Source: Bathymodiolus brooksi (Eukaryota; Mollusca; Bivalvia; Mytilida; Modiolidae). Taken from it: a stretch of 64,000 nt of DNA. The translations under genes were made by a program, and so were the position numbers. Numbering within the stretch: position 1 is the first letter of the stretch; the number at the start of each line of letters is the position of its first letter. The stretch spans positions 23,341,101-23,405,100 of the forward strand of contig OY804578.1 of the NCBI GenBank assembly GCA_963680875.1, written 5' to 3'. Shown piece after piece: positions 27,001-35,788 of this stretch. The notes under the pieces were generated by a model. It searched no databases, was not told where the DNA came from, and saw nothing but the letters and a program-made list of their open reading frames with translations.

Positions 27001-29399
27001 AACAAGGGGCTCCTGGGAGCCTGGATCGCTAACCTGCATGTATATGAATATTAGTGGAACAGCAACAAACAAAATTGTAGAGATTTTATGAAATAAGAGT
27101 TTTCCCACATGGTTTCAATGACACCTTTGAATGACCACAGCTGCAACAGGAGCCTTCTGAGCAGTTCTAAAAGTTGACAGCTTAGAGAAGCCATTGTTGT
27201 TAACAATCCTATAAAGTTTCAAAGCATTGGAGCCTAGGTTCAGATAAGTTAAATTTTGAAAATTGGCCAATCAGAAGCTAAGATTGACTCTGGTGGCCAT
27301 CTTGTTCCATCAAATAGAACCAAAAATGGATCGTTTGTAGAGGTCCTCCCGTACACCATTCCTGCCAAGTTTGTGACCCATTTTACTAAAGGTCGTAAGT
27401 CCTAAGTTCGGTTGTAACTCCCTATCATTCTATACAAATTACGACCGATCATAAGTCGTAAGTCCTTTAGTAAAACAGGCCCCAGATTACCATTTTACAG
27501 ATTAAAGTGTAAATTTTACAGATTAAAGTGTCAAATTTACAGATTAAAGTGTGAATTTTACAGATTAAAGTGTAAATTTCACAGATTAAAGTGTCAAATT
27601 TACAGATTAAAGTGTAAATTTTACAGATTAAAGTGTAAAATTTACAGATTAAAGTGTGAATTTTACAGATTAAAATGTGAAAAATAAAAATAAAAAAGTA
27701 TCAATGTGGCCCTAATACGCTAATACGCTTCCGTAGTTATCACATCATTTTGAGAATTTTGTTTTAAAAAAACTAGAGGCTCCCAGTACTTGTTGACAGT
27801 TCACATTTTGTTGGATGTTCAACAATTTGCTTCTGTGTCTGTTTAGTGACACCACAATAACAGCAGGTATCATGTTGGTATCTGCAAAGGATCATAATAC
27901 CAAAGAAATGGAGTTATTTATTAATCTTATCACGAAGTCACAGTACACTTGTTAAAATTTAAACACGAAGTAACAGTTTACTACACTATAATTAATCAGA
28001 AGTAACAGTACACTTGGCAATTTTCTGAGTCTATTATTTTCGTTTATTTCTTCTTTATATAATTTTCATGGAAACTTAGGATTATATCCGACTAAAGATA
28101 AATGAATTTAAGGAAGGGTTTCAGTCATCAGTTTAAATTAAAATGTCAAATTTCGAGCTTTTTGATGAAAAAGTTCAAATATCTTGACCTGACTCAGTAT
28201 TTGTTCATTAATATGATCAGTTATTGTTGTAAACAAAAGTTTTTATATAGATTTTTTATTATCAATATTTATATGACAAGAAATATATCTGAAACAAATG
28301 TGATTAACTGTTATTGGATGAAATTGTGTAACATGGTAAAAATTCTTACCTGTTTGGTTTGTTGTGTGAATTGCATCTGCCATGTGCTGCACACACAAAA
28401 AAAGGAGTAACAGTACACCGCAACACGGAGTAACATTTTACAGAGGACACCGTTTACATAGTGTGTTAAGCATAATACCGTGTTAAGCTATGAAAATGGT
28501 TTTTTTTCAAGTCCCCCCCCCCCATATCTTGTCTTGAGTGTTGCCTACTTGATTATTACATCTTTCTTTTCCGAATATATATCCTCCAACTCTGTGTATC
28601 CCTGCCCGTGGAGCCTCGTCTGTCAGCCATATACTATGGTACCATTTAAAGGAAATCTCACACCATTTTCTGTAGAATTACAAAACAAACATTAACGAAC
28701 GCGGTTTAGAGAACAAAGCTAATAAAATATGAAAAACATAATTTCAAATGAAACATTTAATGATTATTTCCAAAAAAGGAGGGAGTGTGATGGAAAGTGA
28801 CTCTACGTAAAATATTCGTGCTAAACATATTACATACTTTTATATCTCAGTACAAACATCGAGATAAAATATGAAGAAAACCATGTTCAGCTACATGAAA
28901 AATATTTTGCTTTTTTAATAAAAAATGTCATCGTATTTGCATATAAAAGGGAAAAAAATAAATTTAGTATTTTATTACATGTACATGTTTGTTTTAAAAT
29001 GTAAACTAAGGTCTTTTTTTAAACATACGACCAATATATACATCTGATAATTTGTTTGTTTCTTGGTTTGTTTTGTGATATTTGATACGATATGAAGAAA
29101 AACAGAGCTATTGTTTCTAACTTTAGATTACAATGTCAGAGTGTTGTCCTTGAAGATGATTCCAAATACATTAAATGTGCATTATGGTCTTACCTTATCA
29201 TTAACTCGTCTCCTTTCGTTTTACTATAAGTTGGCCTAAATAACCCCGCCGCTCCATCACTGGTAGTGTCCGTGTTAAATTTGTCCGCAATTACCGTCAC
29301 CTCTGCCCTTGGGAAGAGATTTTGAATATTAATGGCCGTAGATAACCCTACAACACCAGCTCCTAAAACAGCGATCGATTGTACACTTGTGTCATTCAT
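11797..29399 (-). CDS. DDO-like: D-aspartate / D-amino-acid oxidase family gene (10 exons, 341 aa)
   Basis: Flavoprotein that oxidatively deaminates D-amino acids to 2-oxo acids, ammonia and hydrogen peroxide, normally in peroxisomes. Exons, 5' to 3' on the minus strand: 29399-29194, 28669-28549, 21872-21802, 21559-21494, 21335-21281, 20526-20425, 20116-20055, 18016-17899, 17098-17000, 11922-11797. All introns are GT-AG, every phase matches, and the exons total 1,026 nt (341 aa plus stop), the same length as human DDO. Seen: GAGVVG at residues 13-18, TTSDGAAG at 45-52, YLPWL near 148-152, APWV at 210-213, YIYPG at 224-228, LGGTR at 234-238, VGIRP at 276-280, GHGG near 306-309, and terminal AKL (PTS1). 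Compared with human DDO from memory, Y223, R237 and R278 have counterparts Y224, R238 and R279, but R216 is replaced by Y217. Substrate preference is therefore open: acidic D-amino acids (DDO) or neutral ones (DAO). Introns take up 94 percent of the locus. Confidence 0.93.
11923..13410 (-). other. oxidase intron 9, part next to exon 10
   Basis: Holds a minus-oriented dispersed repeat at about 12085-12255 with a near-perfect hairpin beside it at 12016-12078. The rest is AT-rich with only small chance frames. Confidence 0.65.
12016..12078. repeat. 27-bp inverted repeat (hairpin)
   Basis: Stems 12016-12042 and 12052-12078 (aaccaaaaatg...tactagc) match at 25 of 27 positions around a 9-nt loop. 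It lies about 95-155 nt upstream of the final oxidase splice acceptor on the minus strand and abuts a dispersed repeat. Confidence 0.85.
13411..16461. mobile_element. 3.05-kb element with CACAGTG ends, Transib/RAG-like termini
   Basis: The ends are exact inverted heptamers, CACAGTG at 13411 and CACTGTG ending at 16461. They are flanked on both sides by ACTCC (13406-13410 and 16462-16466), a 5-bp target duplication. The arms are about 455 bp each (13411-13866 and 16007-16461) and closely matched. CACAGTG is the consensus V(D)J signal heptamer, and Transib and RAG-like transposons use CACWRTG-type ends with 5-bp duplications. I see no nonamer at 12- or 23-bp spacing and no transposase, so it is non-autonomous and the family assignment is inference. 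Confidence 0.78.
14860..15260 (+). repeat. mollusc-type dispersed repeat inside the 3.05-kb element
   Basis: Two related segments (ttctgaaaggggaccac, ccaattgg, cagaggagaa) end in gacggacggacggatgacgg and a caggtgagtt tail. 15115-15205 is a four-copy 25-bp tandem (aggagaatattaaaatacag). Same family as about 24290-24730, 25230-25390 and 42760-44510. Confidence 0.7.
16467..16999 (-). other. oxidase intron 9, part next to exon 9
   Basis: AT-rich, with a short duplicated phrase (ctataacacaaaataatg) near 16680-16730. Nothing else recognised. Confidence 0.6.
17000..17098 (-). CDS. DDO-like: oxidase exon 9
   Basis: Residues 268-300 in phase 0. WVGIRPHRTSLRLETE matches human KVGLRPYRPGVRLQTE. R279 corresponds to human R278, which binds the substrate alpha-carboxylate. 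Acceptor tctacag, donor CAG|gtagat. Confidence 0.95.
17099..17898 (-). other. oxidase intron 8 with dispersed repeat
   Basis: Carries a plus-oriented copy of the 'gggattcgtgtt...cctttggtatcttc' dispersed repeat at about 17510-17785. No other feature seen. Confidence 0.7.
17899..18016 (-). CDS. DDO-like: oxidase exon 8
   Basis: Completes G228 and encodes residues 229-267. VVLGGTRE (R238 equals human R237) and VYQRCCQILPGLK match human VTLGGTRQ and ILSRCCALEPSL. The acidic stretch EEEE/EGEEE between them is longer than in human. LGGTR is DDO-like; DAO proteins have LGGIF here. Acceptor is inside an ATT microsatellite; donor AAG|gtattt. Confidence 0.94.
18018..18062. repeat. (AAT)n microsatellite at a splice acceptor
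   Basis: On the minus strand this is (ATT)n running directly into the TAG acceptor of oxidase exon 8, so the repeat takes the place of the usual polypyrimidine tract. A poly-A run on the minus strand (T-run at about 18073-18088 on plus) lies further upstream. Confidence 0.9.
18157..18787. repeat. 49-bp minisatellite in oxidase intron 7
   Basis: Nearly 13 copies of a 49-bp unit (agatgaaccactcttctata, gaacgtcaagaacgtcaatt, aagccatta). Each unit holds an internal gaacgtcaa duplication. Copies are almost identical, so the expansion is recent. It ends 140 bp from the exon 8 splice acceptor. Confidence 0.96.
18788..20054 (-). other. oxidase intron 7, unique part
   Basis: AT-rich DNA with a 42-bp direct duplication near 19360-19442 (gaaaatagtatatactagat). 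No exon or mobile element recognised. Confidence 0.6.
20055..20116 (-). CDS. DDO-like: oxidase exon 7: active-site segment
   Basis: Residues 208-227 plus two bases. VHAPWV is followed by YMADSVTYIYPG, aligned to human APWVEHFIRDGSGLTYIYPG. The active-site Tyr (human 223) is present as Y224. The Arg at human 216, which helps bind the acidic side chain of D-aspartate, is Y217 here. Donor GG|gtaagt. Confidence 0.95.
20425..20526 (-). CDS. DDO-like: oxidase exon 6
   Basis: Residues 174-207 in phase 0. YDVYVNCLALSSRE and YPVRGHLLR correspond to human FDIVVNCSGLGSRQ and FPVRGQVLQ. The family's NCSG/NCTG turn reads NCLA here, an unusual substitution in an FAD-proximal loop. Donor AGG|gtaaat. Confidence 0.94.
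20527..21280 (-). other. oxidase intron 5 with dispersed repeat
   Basis: Contains a plus-oriented copy of the 'ttgctcaatcttt...catcttc' dispersed repeat at about 20990-21205, which explains the open frame there. The rest is AT-rich with no other feature. Confidence 0.7.
21281..21335 (-). CDS. DDO-like: oxidase exon 5
   Basis: Completes codon 155 and encodes residues 156-173 (YYKNGGKTRVEKIESLSQ), matching the human segment KGSGGWTLTRRIEDLWEL. Donor CAA|gtaagc leaves phase 0. One of two very short exons (55 nt) confirmed only by phase and alignment together. Confidence 0.9.
21494..21559 (-). CDS. DDO-like: oxidase exon 4
   Basis: Completes codon 133 and encodes residues 134-154 plus two bases, including CRRYLPWLLNR, the counterpart of human CPAYLPWLEKR. 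Acceptor ttttccag, donor AG|gtatgt. Confidence 0.94.
21802..21872 (-). CDS. DDO-like: oxidase exon 3
   Basis: Residues 110-132 plus two bases. VPIFCYKTRQLSEEELATFP aligns with human VPFWADVVLGFRKMTEAELKKFP. Acceptor ttttcag, donor AG|gtatat. In phase with exons 2 and 4. Confidence 0.92.
21873..22784 (-). other. intron 2 unique part with gcgaaa-type repeat
   Basis: Non-coding. 21960-22190 is rich in cgaaa/tttcg steps (cgaaacttcgaaaagtcgaa, then ctatttcgacatttcccc), typical of an old palindromic dispersed repeat. The remainder shows nothing recognisable. Confidence 0.5.
22785..23464. repeat. 62-bp minisatellite
   Basis: Eleven copies of a 62-bp unit (ctccctgaaaacctggttcc, then cacagcaggattctgtg, then agaattcttgttgtccgagc). 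Each unit can fold on itself through CACAG...CTGTG. It lies in oxidase intron 2 and ends about 45 bp before the left end of the 4.96-kb element. Confidence 0.95.
24957..25226. repeat. 21-bp subterminal tandem repeat, left block
   Basis: About 13 copies of acactttaatctgtaaaattt with T/C variants. 21 bp is seven codons, so an artificial repeat frame stays open on the minus strand; it is not a gene. The block mirrors the one at 27492-27683. Confidence 0.92.
25430..26520. repeat. mollusc-type dispersed repeat, partly duplicated
   Basis: Begins near accccacgcaacgaagttgc and contains at least four related segments of the form cttctctgaaactactgaac, then ttcttgaaacttggtag, then agttatgcccctttgaac. 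A related repeat with a gagtggggg end and cttggtag-like phrases lies at 53498-53930. No open frame; function unknown. Confidence 0.7.
26680..26868. repeat. ttataacaagttagctaag minisatellite
   Basis: About ten copies of a 19-20 bp unit (gttataacaagttagctaa with variants) inside the inner element. It explains the low-complexity frame seen there. Confidence 0.88.
27492..27683. repeat. 21-bp subterminal tandem repeat, right block
   Basis: About nine copies of the reverse complement of the left block (ttacagattaaagtgtaaat). The mirrored position next to the right end of the 2.83-kb element suggests an integral part of its ends rather than a separate satellite. Confidence 0.9.
28466..28548 (-). 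other. start of oxidase intron 2, with a G-run
   Basis: Between the exon 2 donor and the right end of the 4.96-kb inverted-repeat element. On the plus strand 28513-28523 is an 11-C run, so the nascent minus-strand transcript has a G11 run just inside the intron. G-runs in this position often enhance 5' splice-site use. Confidence 0.6.
28549..28669 (-). CDS. DDO-like: oxidase exon 2
   Basis: Completes codon 69 and encodes residues 70-109. Its reading frame (KWCEISFKWYHS, then EAPRAGIHRVGGYIFG) aligns with human QWFRETFNHL...AGVHLVSGWQIF. It is short and poorly conserved. The acceptor and the CAA|gtaggc donor both fit the phases of exons 1 and 3, and including it makes the total exactly 341 codons. 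A G11 run lies 25-36 nt downstream of the donor. Confidence 0.85.
28670..29193 (-). other. oxidase intron 1
   Basis: A 524-bp AT-rich intron with a gtaaga donor and a ttctacag acceptor. No repeats or other features recognised. Confidence 0.85.
29194..29399 (-). CDS. DDO-like: oxidase exon 1: start codon and FAD-binding motif
   Basis: Begins at ATG (29399-29397) and encodes residues 1-68 plus two bases. A beta strand leads into GAGVVGLSTA (residues 13-22), the dinucleotide-binding GxGxxG loop, followed by VTVIADKF and TTSDGAAG, which contact FAD in the family. The donor AG|gtaaga leaves phase 2. The ATG is the only start that keeps the short N-terminal lead typical of the family. Confidence 0.95.
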
Positions 29400-30544
29400 A
29401 TCCTGATACTCAGCTGATTAATCTTTTAAGAAGTAAATACGTTATGTTCTCCTGGTAAATCACGTCCGCGAAAGATGCTCTATGTGATATGTGTATTAAT
29501 ATATTTGCTTAAATAAATCGGTAAGCTTCTCTTCGCGTCCAGTTAAAACATTACTGCTTTAGATAAGCAGATATTAAGAAAAACAAGGAGGCTTACAATA
29601 AGGAAAATTGTGGGGGTTATGTTCAGGATGGCTGACCCCCATCATCGGTAAAGTAATTATGATCGTGGCATCAATTATTAGTGTAGATATATTTGAGTAG
29701 ATATATAAATAATAGTTATTAACAAAATAATGCAAATTAAGAAAATAGATTGCATTTATGTCATTTATACATATTTAAGTGTTAAATATACATATTTGTT
29801 CATTTTCTAGTATATAAGATATGATATATCTTACATATGTATATAATAAAAAGCCATATCTCGCCCCCTCCCCCCCCCCCCCCCCCCCCCCCCCCCCATA
29901 CTTTTCGACGAGGTTATTTCATTAAATCTAGACGATTTGAATGATTGTGATCTTTTGAAAGATGATGGACGAATTTGGAATCAGTAAAATTTACATATAT
30001 AAAGTCTAGTAGGAAATTTTAGGATGCAAACTGATTCTATAATATTTTTCTTCTATCTTGCACACAAATATATATAATTTTATTTCCCTATGTTTTATAC
30101 CAAAAGTTTAAATATTTTGTTACAAACATTTAATTGTAGTACACCACGAGTCATCAATTTATGTCCTTTTTGTACAAAACTTAAATATTTCCTATTTAAA
30201 TTCTTAGTTATTATTAGCTCATGGTAACACTTAAGATTTAGTTTAAATCTAAGGTACGTAGCTAATGAGGTATCTTAATTTGACGAAATTGTGAAAAGCT
30301 TTATTATTCAAATAATTTAAACCTGCTAATAGACTGTCGATATCAATAATGATAAACCAAAGCCTCTTTATGTATTCTAGTTTCTAATATTTCGTTGTTT
30401 CTGAATGAATTTGTATTTACATTTCATGGTTTTTGCTTGGGTATTTAATACATGTCGCTTTGGATTTATATTTTAACTATGGATAATTTACGGATGAGTT
30501 GTCACATTTATATATATATATATTGACGCCTTTAATTAGAAGGG
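29400..30544. other. 5' flank of the oxidase gene with a poly-C tract
   Basis: No exon recognised. 29870-29897 is an uninterrupted run of 28 C, preceded by a shorter C run, about 0.47 kb upstream of the oxidase start codon. On the transcribed side it would be poly-G. No TATA box could be tied to a start site. Confidence 0.6.
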
Positions 30545-30960
30545 AGTATTTTATCGGGTGCCACTAATGGAGCAGGAACTGCTTACCCTTAAAAGCAACC
30601 GAGTTCACTCAGGGTTATTTTTAGGGTTCATATTGCTCAATCTTTCGTTTACTGTTTTGTAGATTATTATTTGTTCTTTTGATCCTTATCTTTTGGCCAT
30701 TGTGTTGTCTATCCCTTCTGTTTATGGTATATGTATTTTGATCCTTATCTTTTGGCCATTGTGTTGTCTATCCCTTCTGTTTATGGTATATGTATTTTGA
30801 TCCTTATCTTTTGGCCATTGTGTTGTCTATCCCTTCTGTTTATGGTATATGTATTTTGATCCTTATCTTTTGGCCATTGTGTTGTCTATCCCTTCTGTTT
30901 ATGGTATATGTATTTTCACACTTCTTTCCATGTATCTATAGATCCGTACATAAGTATGAG
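30545..30960 (+). mobile_element. dispersed repeat with an internal 59-bp minisatellite
   Basis: The left part (gtgccactaatggagcagga, then ttcatattgctcaatcttt) belongs to the same dispersed family as 9679-9805. From about 30678 to 30915 its 3' part has expanded into four copies of a 59-bp unit (gatccttatcttttggccat, tgtgttgtctatcccttctg, tttatggtatatgtatttt). Confidence 0.8.
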
Positions 30961-30974
30961 CATTCGCTGACACT

Positions 30975-31236
30975 CAGGGCCGTCATTAGCAGCATTATCG
31001 GGCCCTGGGCAAAGCAGTGAACTGGGGTCCCTACCTACACAATCACTCACAGGAATAAAACTGTAAATGTCGATAAAATTAAACATATATTTATTGTATT
31101 GGTACTTCAAACAAAATCAGTGTTTAGACATAAAACAAAAACATGAAGTACACAATATACACAGGTTAGCATAGATCCCTATGTTCGTAGGGCCCCGGGC
31201 AACTGCCTAGCGTGCCCATGCGTTAATACGGCACTG
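30975..31236. mobile_element. hAT-type MITE, 262 bp
   Basis: Ends CAGGGCCGTCATTA and, inverted, CAGTGCCGTATTAACGC, with G/C-rich gggccc segments inside each end. Flanks are CTGACACT (30967-30974) and TTGACACT (31237-31244), an 8-bp target duplication with one mismatch. Size, ends and duplication length fit hAT. Confidence 0.8.
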
Positions 31237-34084
31237 TTGACACTGCTATTGTACTTTTTATGTTGTAGGTCTGTGTGTGATAGTGTGTGGCCTTTTTGAG
31301 TGGAAGCGAATCTGTGCAGGTTTTTATTGTTCATACCTGTATTGTAGTTGGAGTACCAATAATAAAATAGAATGGGATACCATTAACCGGTTAAGCACAG
31401 CCACGTATTTGTGCTTATTCTAAGCTAGAACCTTGATTTCCATCGAGATATGTCGTGGTATTTTTGTGTTCAATAATTTTGGAGAGGAAACAGTTGTTTG
31501 TTTTGTTGATATTGTTGGAATTGTTGACTATTACTATTTAAACTTCCTTTACATAATATGTTAAGTGTATAAATGATTAACATTTGTTCAAATTTATTTG
31601 TCAAAATATGAGTATTTAGAAATAGGAACGAACTACTATTAATATATTTTCATATATTTCTTTAAAATCATTTTTCCTTTTCTGGCTAATTTGGCTTCCT
31701 TTTTATTTTCCATGTAATAATTTTAATATTTTTTGTTTACCAGTGTTGCTGCTATACTTTAGTTTTAAACTTGCCACCATGTCCAAAGATATACGATTAT
31801 AGTAAAAATGTCTTTTAGATTTTTTTTTTTAAATGTTTACAGTAATACTATATTATCGTCATGAGTATAATAAATATATTGTATGAAAAATTAACTCAAG
31901 AATAAAGTTTCTGTACAGACAAGATAAATGTCAGAGAATACAAGAAAAGCTTCATTAGTCCATTGCCATTTTGATTAATTTCCTCACTATGGATAACCTT
32001 GTTTGTGGATACAACTCAGATTATTACACTATCTGTAAGAAAATCATGTGATGGAATCTTTATTTAGGGAATACTTTTCTAAGATGCTTGTGCTTAGGGA
32101 CCTGATTAAAAGTGCTATCAATACATAATATATCTTATGTATTTCTGATTTGCTGCGTGAAACTGAGTGACTTCTTTGTTTCCGTAAAAATAGATAAATT
32201 TCTTAATTCGTAAACTGATATATTTGATGGATTTAGTGTCTCGTCTTATGTGAAATTTGTTGAATGAATGAAAAGTCGTAATTTTAAAAATGTGTCTGCT
32301 TTCGTGTTCAAAATGCTATATTTTGTTGAACACAACATACATCATATATGCCGGAATTTAATACAAGTGTTGGCCGTCTTCGTTTTTGTGACAGGAGTTA
32401 TCCCCCCTTATAATAGTCTCCCTTTCTTTGCCCGCCAAATTTTTAATGCTCAAAACGGCAAAAGAGAATGTTATCATGACATATTACTGCATTTTCTTGA
32501 TTTCTTCGGGTGATTATTAATATTTATTCTACATCTACATCGTACGACGATCCATCAAATCACTGATAACTATGCGTCGGGGCATCACAAACAGAAAGTC
32601 TTAATATGAAATCGGCACGGCCATGAATGCTCGCTCATCTGAAAATTATCTGACAATTTCATCAAAAAGTGTCGAGATTTTTTGGGCCGAGATATATTAG
32701 GGCCGAATCTAGTCTCATTCAATCGAGCTGTCGTTCCTTTATTCGAGTTATCGTTCCTTACGAAATCTCAAAAGTTAACTTCCGCGTAGAAACAAAAAAT
32801 CTTGTCAGTATGTCAGAAGAGATTTAATAAATTAAAAAATATCAATATAAGTAAAACAAGCTGGCAAAATGACTTTTATTACACACGGGTTCCAGGTTTC
32901 AGTGGTATCGGACGTACGAGAGAGGGTACGAGACTTCAGGATCACATTTACGCTTTATGTTAAGAAGATCTTCATTAGTTGAGTGTGTTAGTGTGTTACC
33001 CGGAAACCGGTGTTTACAAAACGTGGAATTTTTTTTTCTTCGACAATATGTTCAACCATGTTTGTTAAAAAATCCTAAGTACACATTCTATACCATAAAG
33101 AGCTCGCTTAAGCTCGCATATTATAAGAAATAACATATCGTCACGGTATGTGTTTTCGTGCGTCATCTGTTTTCGTTTTATCCATTTTATTTTGATTTCC
33201 ACAGCGCACGCATTATTTTTGACGTGTCTTCCGGTTTCTATTTATGGAACATAAACAAGACTACAGCCTGACATCTGTAAAAGATGTTAAAGTTTGCTTT
33301 TAAAGACGTAAGTACCAAGAATAGTGAACCTACCTACTGAACCATACTTTTTGTAATGCTAAAAATTTACTTCATTTATAAAGTAGCTGGAAAAAAATCC
33401 AGAAGGGCTATAAAAAATTTAATTATGTCATCTGCCTCTCAGACACCGGCTCTTCCTGTCATGTAACTGTCATGGGGTCACTGATCGTACTTGTAAACAA
33501 AATAGCTGACTGAAATGTGCCTGTTTCTTATATAAAATACATGTCACTTTGCAGTGCATTGTGGTTTCAGCACTAAAAAAAACATCAAAAGTAAACACAA
33601 TTTTGAAAGTGGTCATTTTCAAACATTCTGTTATTTTATTTAGATGTAGTATGATTTGGTAGATGGCCAGAACCATGAAATTTTAAAACCAGCCATTTCC
33701 AGATTATATATTCGTTTCCATCCCGTATATCGGCCTTGTTTTTACTTCACACGAAAACAGATGACGCCATTTTACTGACAACAAAAGTTGCCAGATAATC
33801 GAGAGTATATTAAAATACAAGAATGGCTATAAAAACAATCTTATGTACAAAGAAATATTTAACTAGCCATTCTTTGAAAATTCCAATCGTCATATGAATG
33901 AAGGGTTAACACTGTTGATCGCTATATCTGAAAATCGATAATAGCACGAAAACCGATAACACGATGCTAATTTAAAAAGTGCAAACAGCAAAAATAAATT
34001 GGTCTCCAGAAAATAACGCATTTACATATATACAAACTGATCTAAAGGTCTAATTCTACTGGCTTTAGATCGAAGCTAGTCATT
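31237..34084. other. intergenic DNA, no gene seen
   Basis: AT-rich unique DNA with small chance open frames on both strands. ATG-initiated short frames followed by good donors occur (for example near 33290-33310), but none encodes a recognisable MTBP N-terminus. Confidence 0.5.
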
Positions 34085-35215
34085 TCGTACGGTATCGGGT
34101 CGATCCGGCCCCAAGTCGTTCCGGCTCCAAGTGGTTTCGACCCAACTTGTCCCAAGTCGATTCAGCCCTACTATAAATATTACGTTATAAACTAGCAAAC
34201 CTGAACGTCAAACAAAAAGTGTGTTCCGAATGTTCTGGGAGATAACTAGTTTCCACAGGAGTCACACTATAGAGCTTGCTGCCGCGGTCTGACAAGTCTG
34301 GAACACACTACACATGGGTAAGACATCATGGAAGGAATGAATGAAAGCTATAGTCATATTTCCTTTTTTATAGCCACAGCGTGGCAGAACAAAGACTTTC
34401 AAATTTCTCACACCCTAAAATTAGCTTGGGATTTGAGTTCTTGTATGTTTTTACTACACTTGATTTTATAAATTGTTCAAATTAATTTATCAAACAATAA
34501 AATTAGCTTGGGTGTAGCTTAAGGGGGAAACGATTCACCGTATGTACAGAAATCACGATTATTTTGGGGACGGTTCGGTTCACGATATGTGGAGGCCGCT
34601 TACAATGCAAACGATATGATGCTCATTTTTTGAAAAAAAAGTAGTGTTGAACTTCCGTTTTCCTCTTTTGGTGATCATTTAATTAATATTTTGAGAAAAG
34701 TGAATCGATTAATTTACGCTTTTAAAATTAATTAATCAAATATCAAATATTTATAATTTCCGCTAGTACGTAAGCAACCTCATATAAAAAATAACAACAT
34801 GGCAGCGTTCATGTCGACCAGCATGGACTTCAAGGAATAGTTACAGTTTCCTATAAAACGTATCGTGATACGTATCGTAATACATATCAAATATCGCGAT
34901 ACGTATCTCTTGTGGAAAAAGTGTATCGTTACACCCTTAGTGTAGCTTAATTTAGAGTACAATCAAAGATAATAAGTATACTCCTTTATACATTGATTTC
35001 TTGATTACACACACAAAATTATAATATTTGAATTTTTAAATTAAAATCGATCAAAAACATTTTGAAATGATAAACACTTGTGTATTTCAGTTCAAAAGTA
35101 TTTAATTTCAAATGGGGCCGAATCGACTTTTAATTTAGGGCCGGATCGACTTGGGGCCGGATCGACTTGGGCCGAATCGACTTGGGGCCGGAACGACCTG
35201 AAACCATTTCATACC
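34085..35215. mobile_element. inverted-arm element rich in ccggccccaagtcg
   Basis: 34095-34170 and 35112-35190 are inverted arms built from short repeated phrases (ggatcgacttggggcc and its complement). Flanking sequence on both sides contains catttcgtac. A 420-bp hAT MITE sits inside. No coding frame. Confidence 0.6.
34520..34939. mobile_element. hAT-type MITE, 420 bp
   Basis: Ends TAAGGGGGAAACGATTC and, inverted, TAAGGGTGTAACGATAC. Both flanks carry the exact 8-bp duplication GTGTAGCT (34512-34519 and 34940-34947). The interior has the gatacgtatcg alternation seen in many animal hAT MITEs. Confidence 0.88.
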
Positions 35216-35545
35216 ATAACCATTTCGTACCATTGCCATTTCGTACCACAGAATTGCAATTTCGTACCATAACCAGAAACCATTTCGTACCATATGTATT
35301 TTGCACCATAGCCATTTCGTACCATATGTAATATTGCTCAGTAGCCATTTTGGAAATAGAATTACACTATGACTATTTCGTACCATATGGAAGTAGATAC
35401 ATTATGACCATTTCGTACCATATAGAAATAGAATAGACCATGACCAATTCGTACCATATAGAAATAGAATACACTATGACCAATTCGTACCATATAGAAA
35501 TAGATTACACTATGAGCAATTCGTACCATATGGAAGTATATACAT
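35205..35545. repeat. catttcgtaccata minisatellite
   Basis: About 15 imperfect copies of phrases such as ccatttcgtaccata and, later, gaccaattcgtaccatatag. Irregular spacing; adjoins the inverted-arm element and may derive from its end. Confidence 0.8.
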
Positions 35546-35788
35546 TATGTCGATTTCGGTCCCAATTTAAAAAGAAGATTTTCACAATTAATGATTGTAA
35601 AGCCAGATTATATATGCACACGTCATGACATGATTACTAATTATTTACATGTGTGTGATGTGTGTTGACACTTTATATCATTAATTGTATTAAATTATTA
35701 AAATTATTTATTCAAAAGCAGTACTGCTTATAGAAATAAACATACAATATACAATTATTCAATGCATCAGTAAAAATACATACATAAT

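Larger units (their letters stand above)
24905..27736. mobile_element. 2.83-kb element with CTACGGAAGCG ends (nested, inner)
   Basis: The termini CTACGGAAGCGTATTAGGGC (left) and the inverted copy ending GCTTCCGTAG (right) are flanked on both sides by TTAT, a 4-bp target duplication. Just inside each end is a block of 21-bp tandem repeats in opposite orientations. The right end also has a small taatacgc duplication. The interior holds mollusc-type dispersed repeats (25230-25390 and 25432-26520) and a ttataacaagttagctaag minisatellite. No coding frame was found. Confidence 0.8.
23511..28465. mobile_element. 4.96-kb long-inverted-repeat DNA element (outer)
   Basis: The arms, about 23511-24030 and 27945-28465, are inverted copies several hundred bp long that differ by scattered substitutions and small indels. 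The ends read CACTCTATGTAAACGG and, inverted, CACACTATGTAAACGG. They are flanked by ctaag on the left and ttaag on the right, a likely 4-5 bp target duplication. The motif tgttacttc recurs near both ends and inside the arms. No transposase frame is visible, so it is non-autonomous. It lies inside oxidase intron 2 and carries a second element nested within it. Confidence 0.8.
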
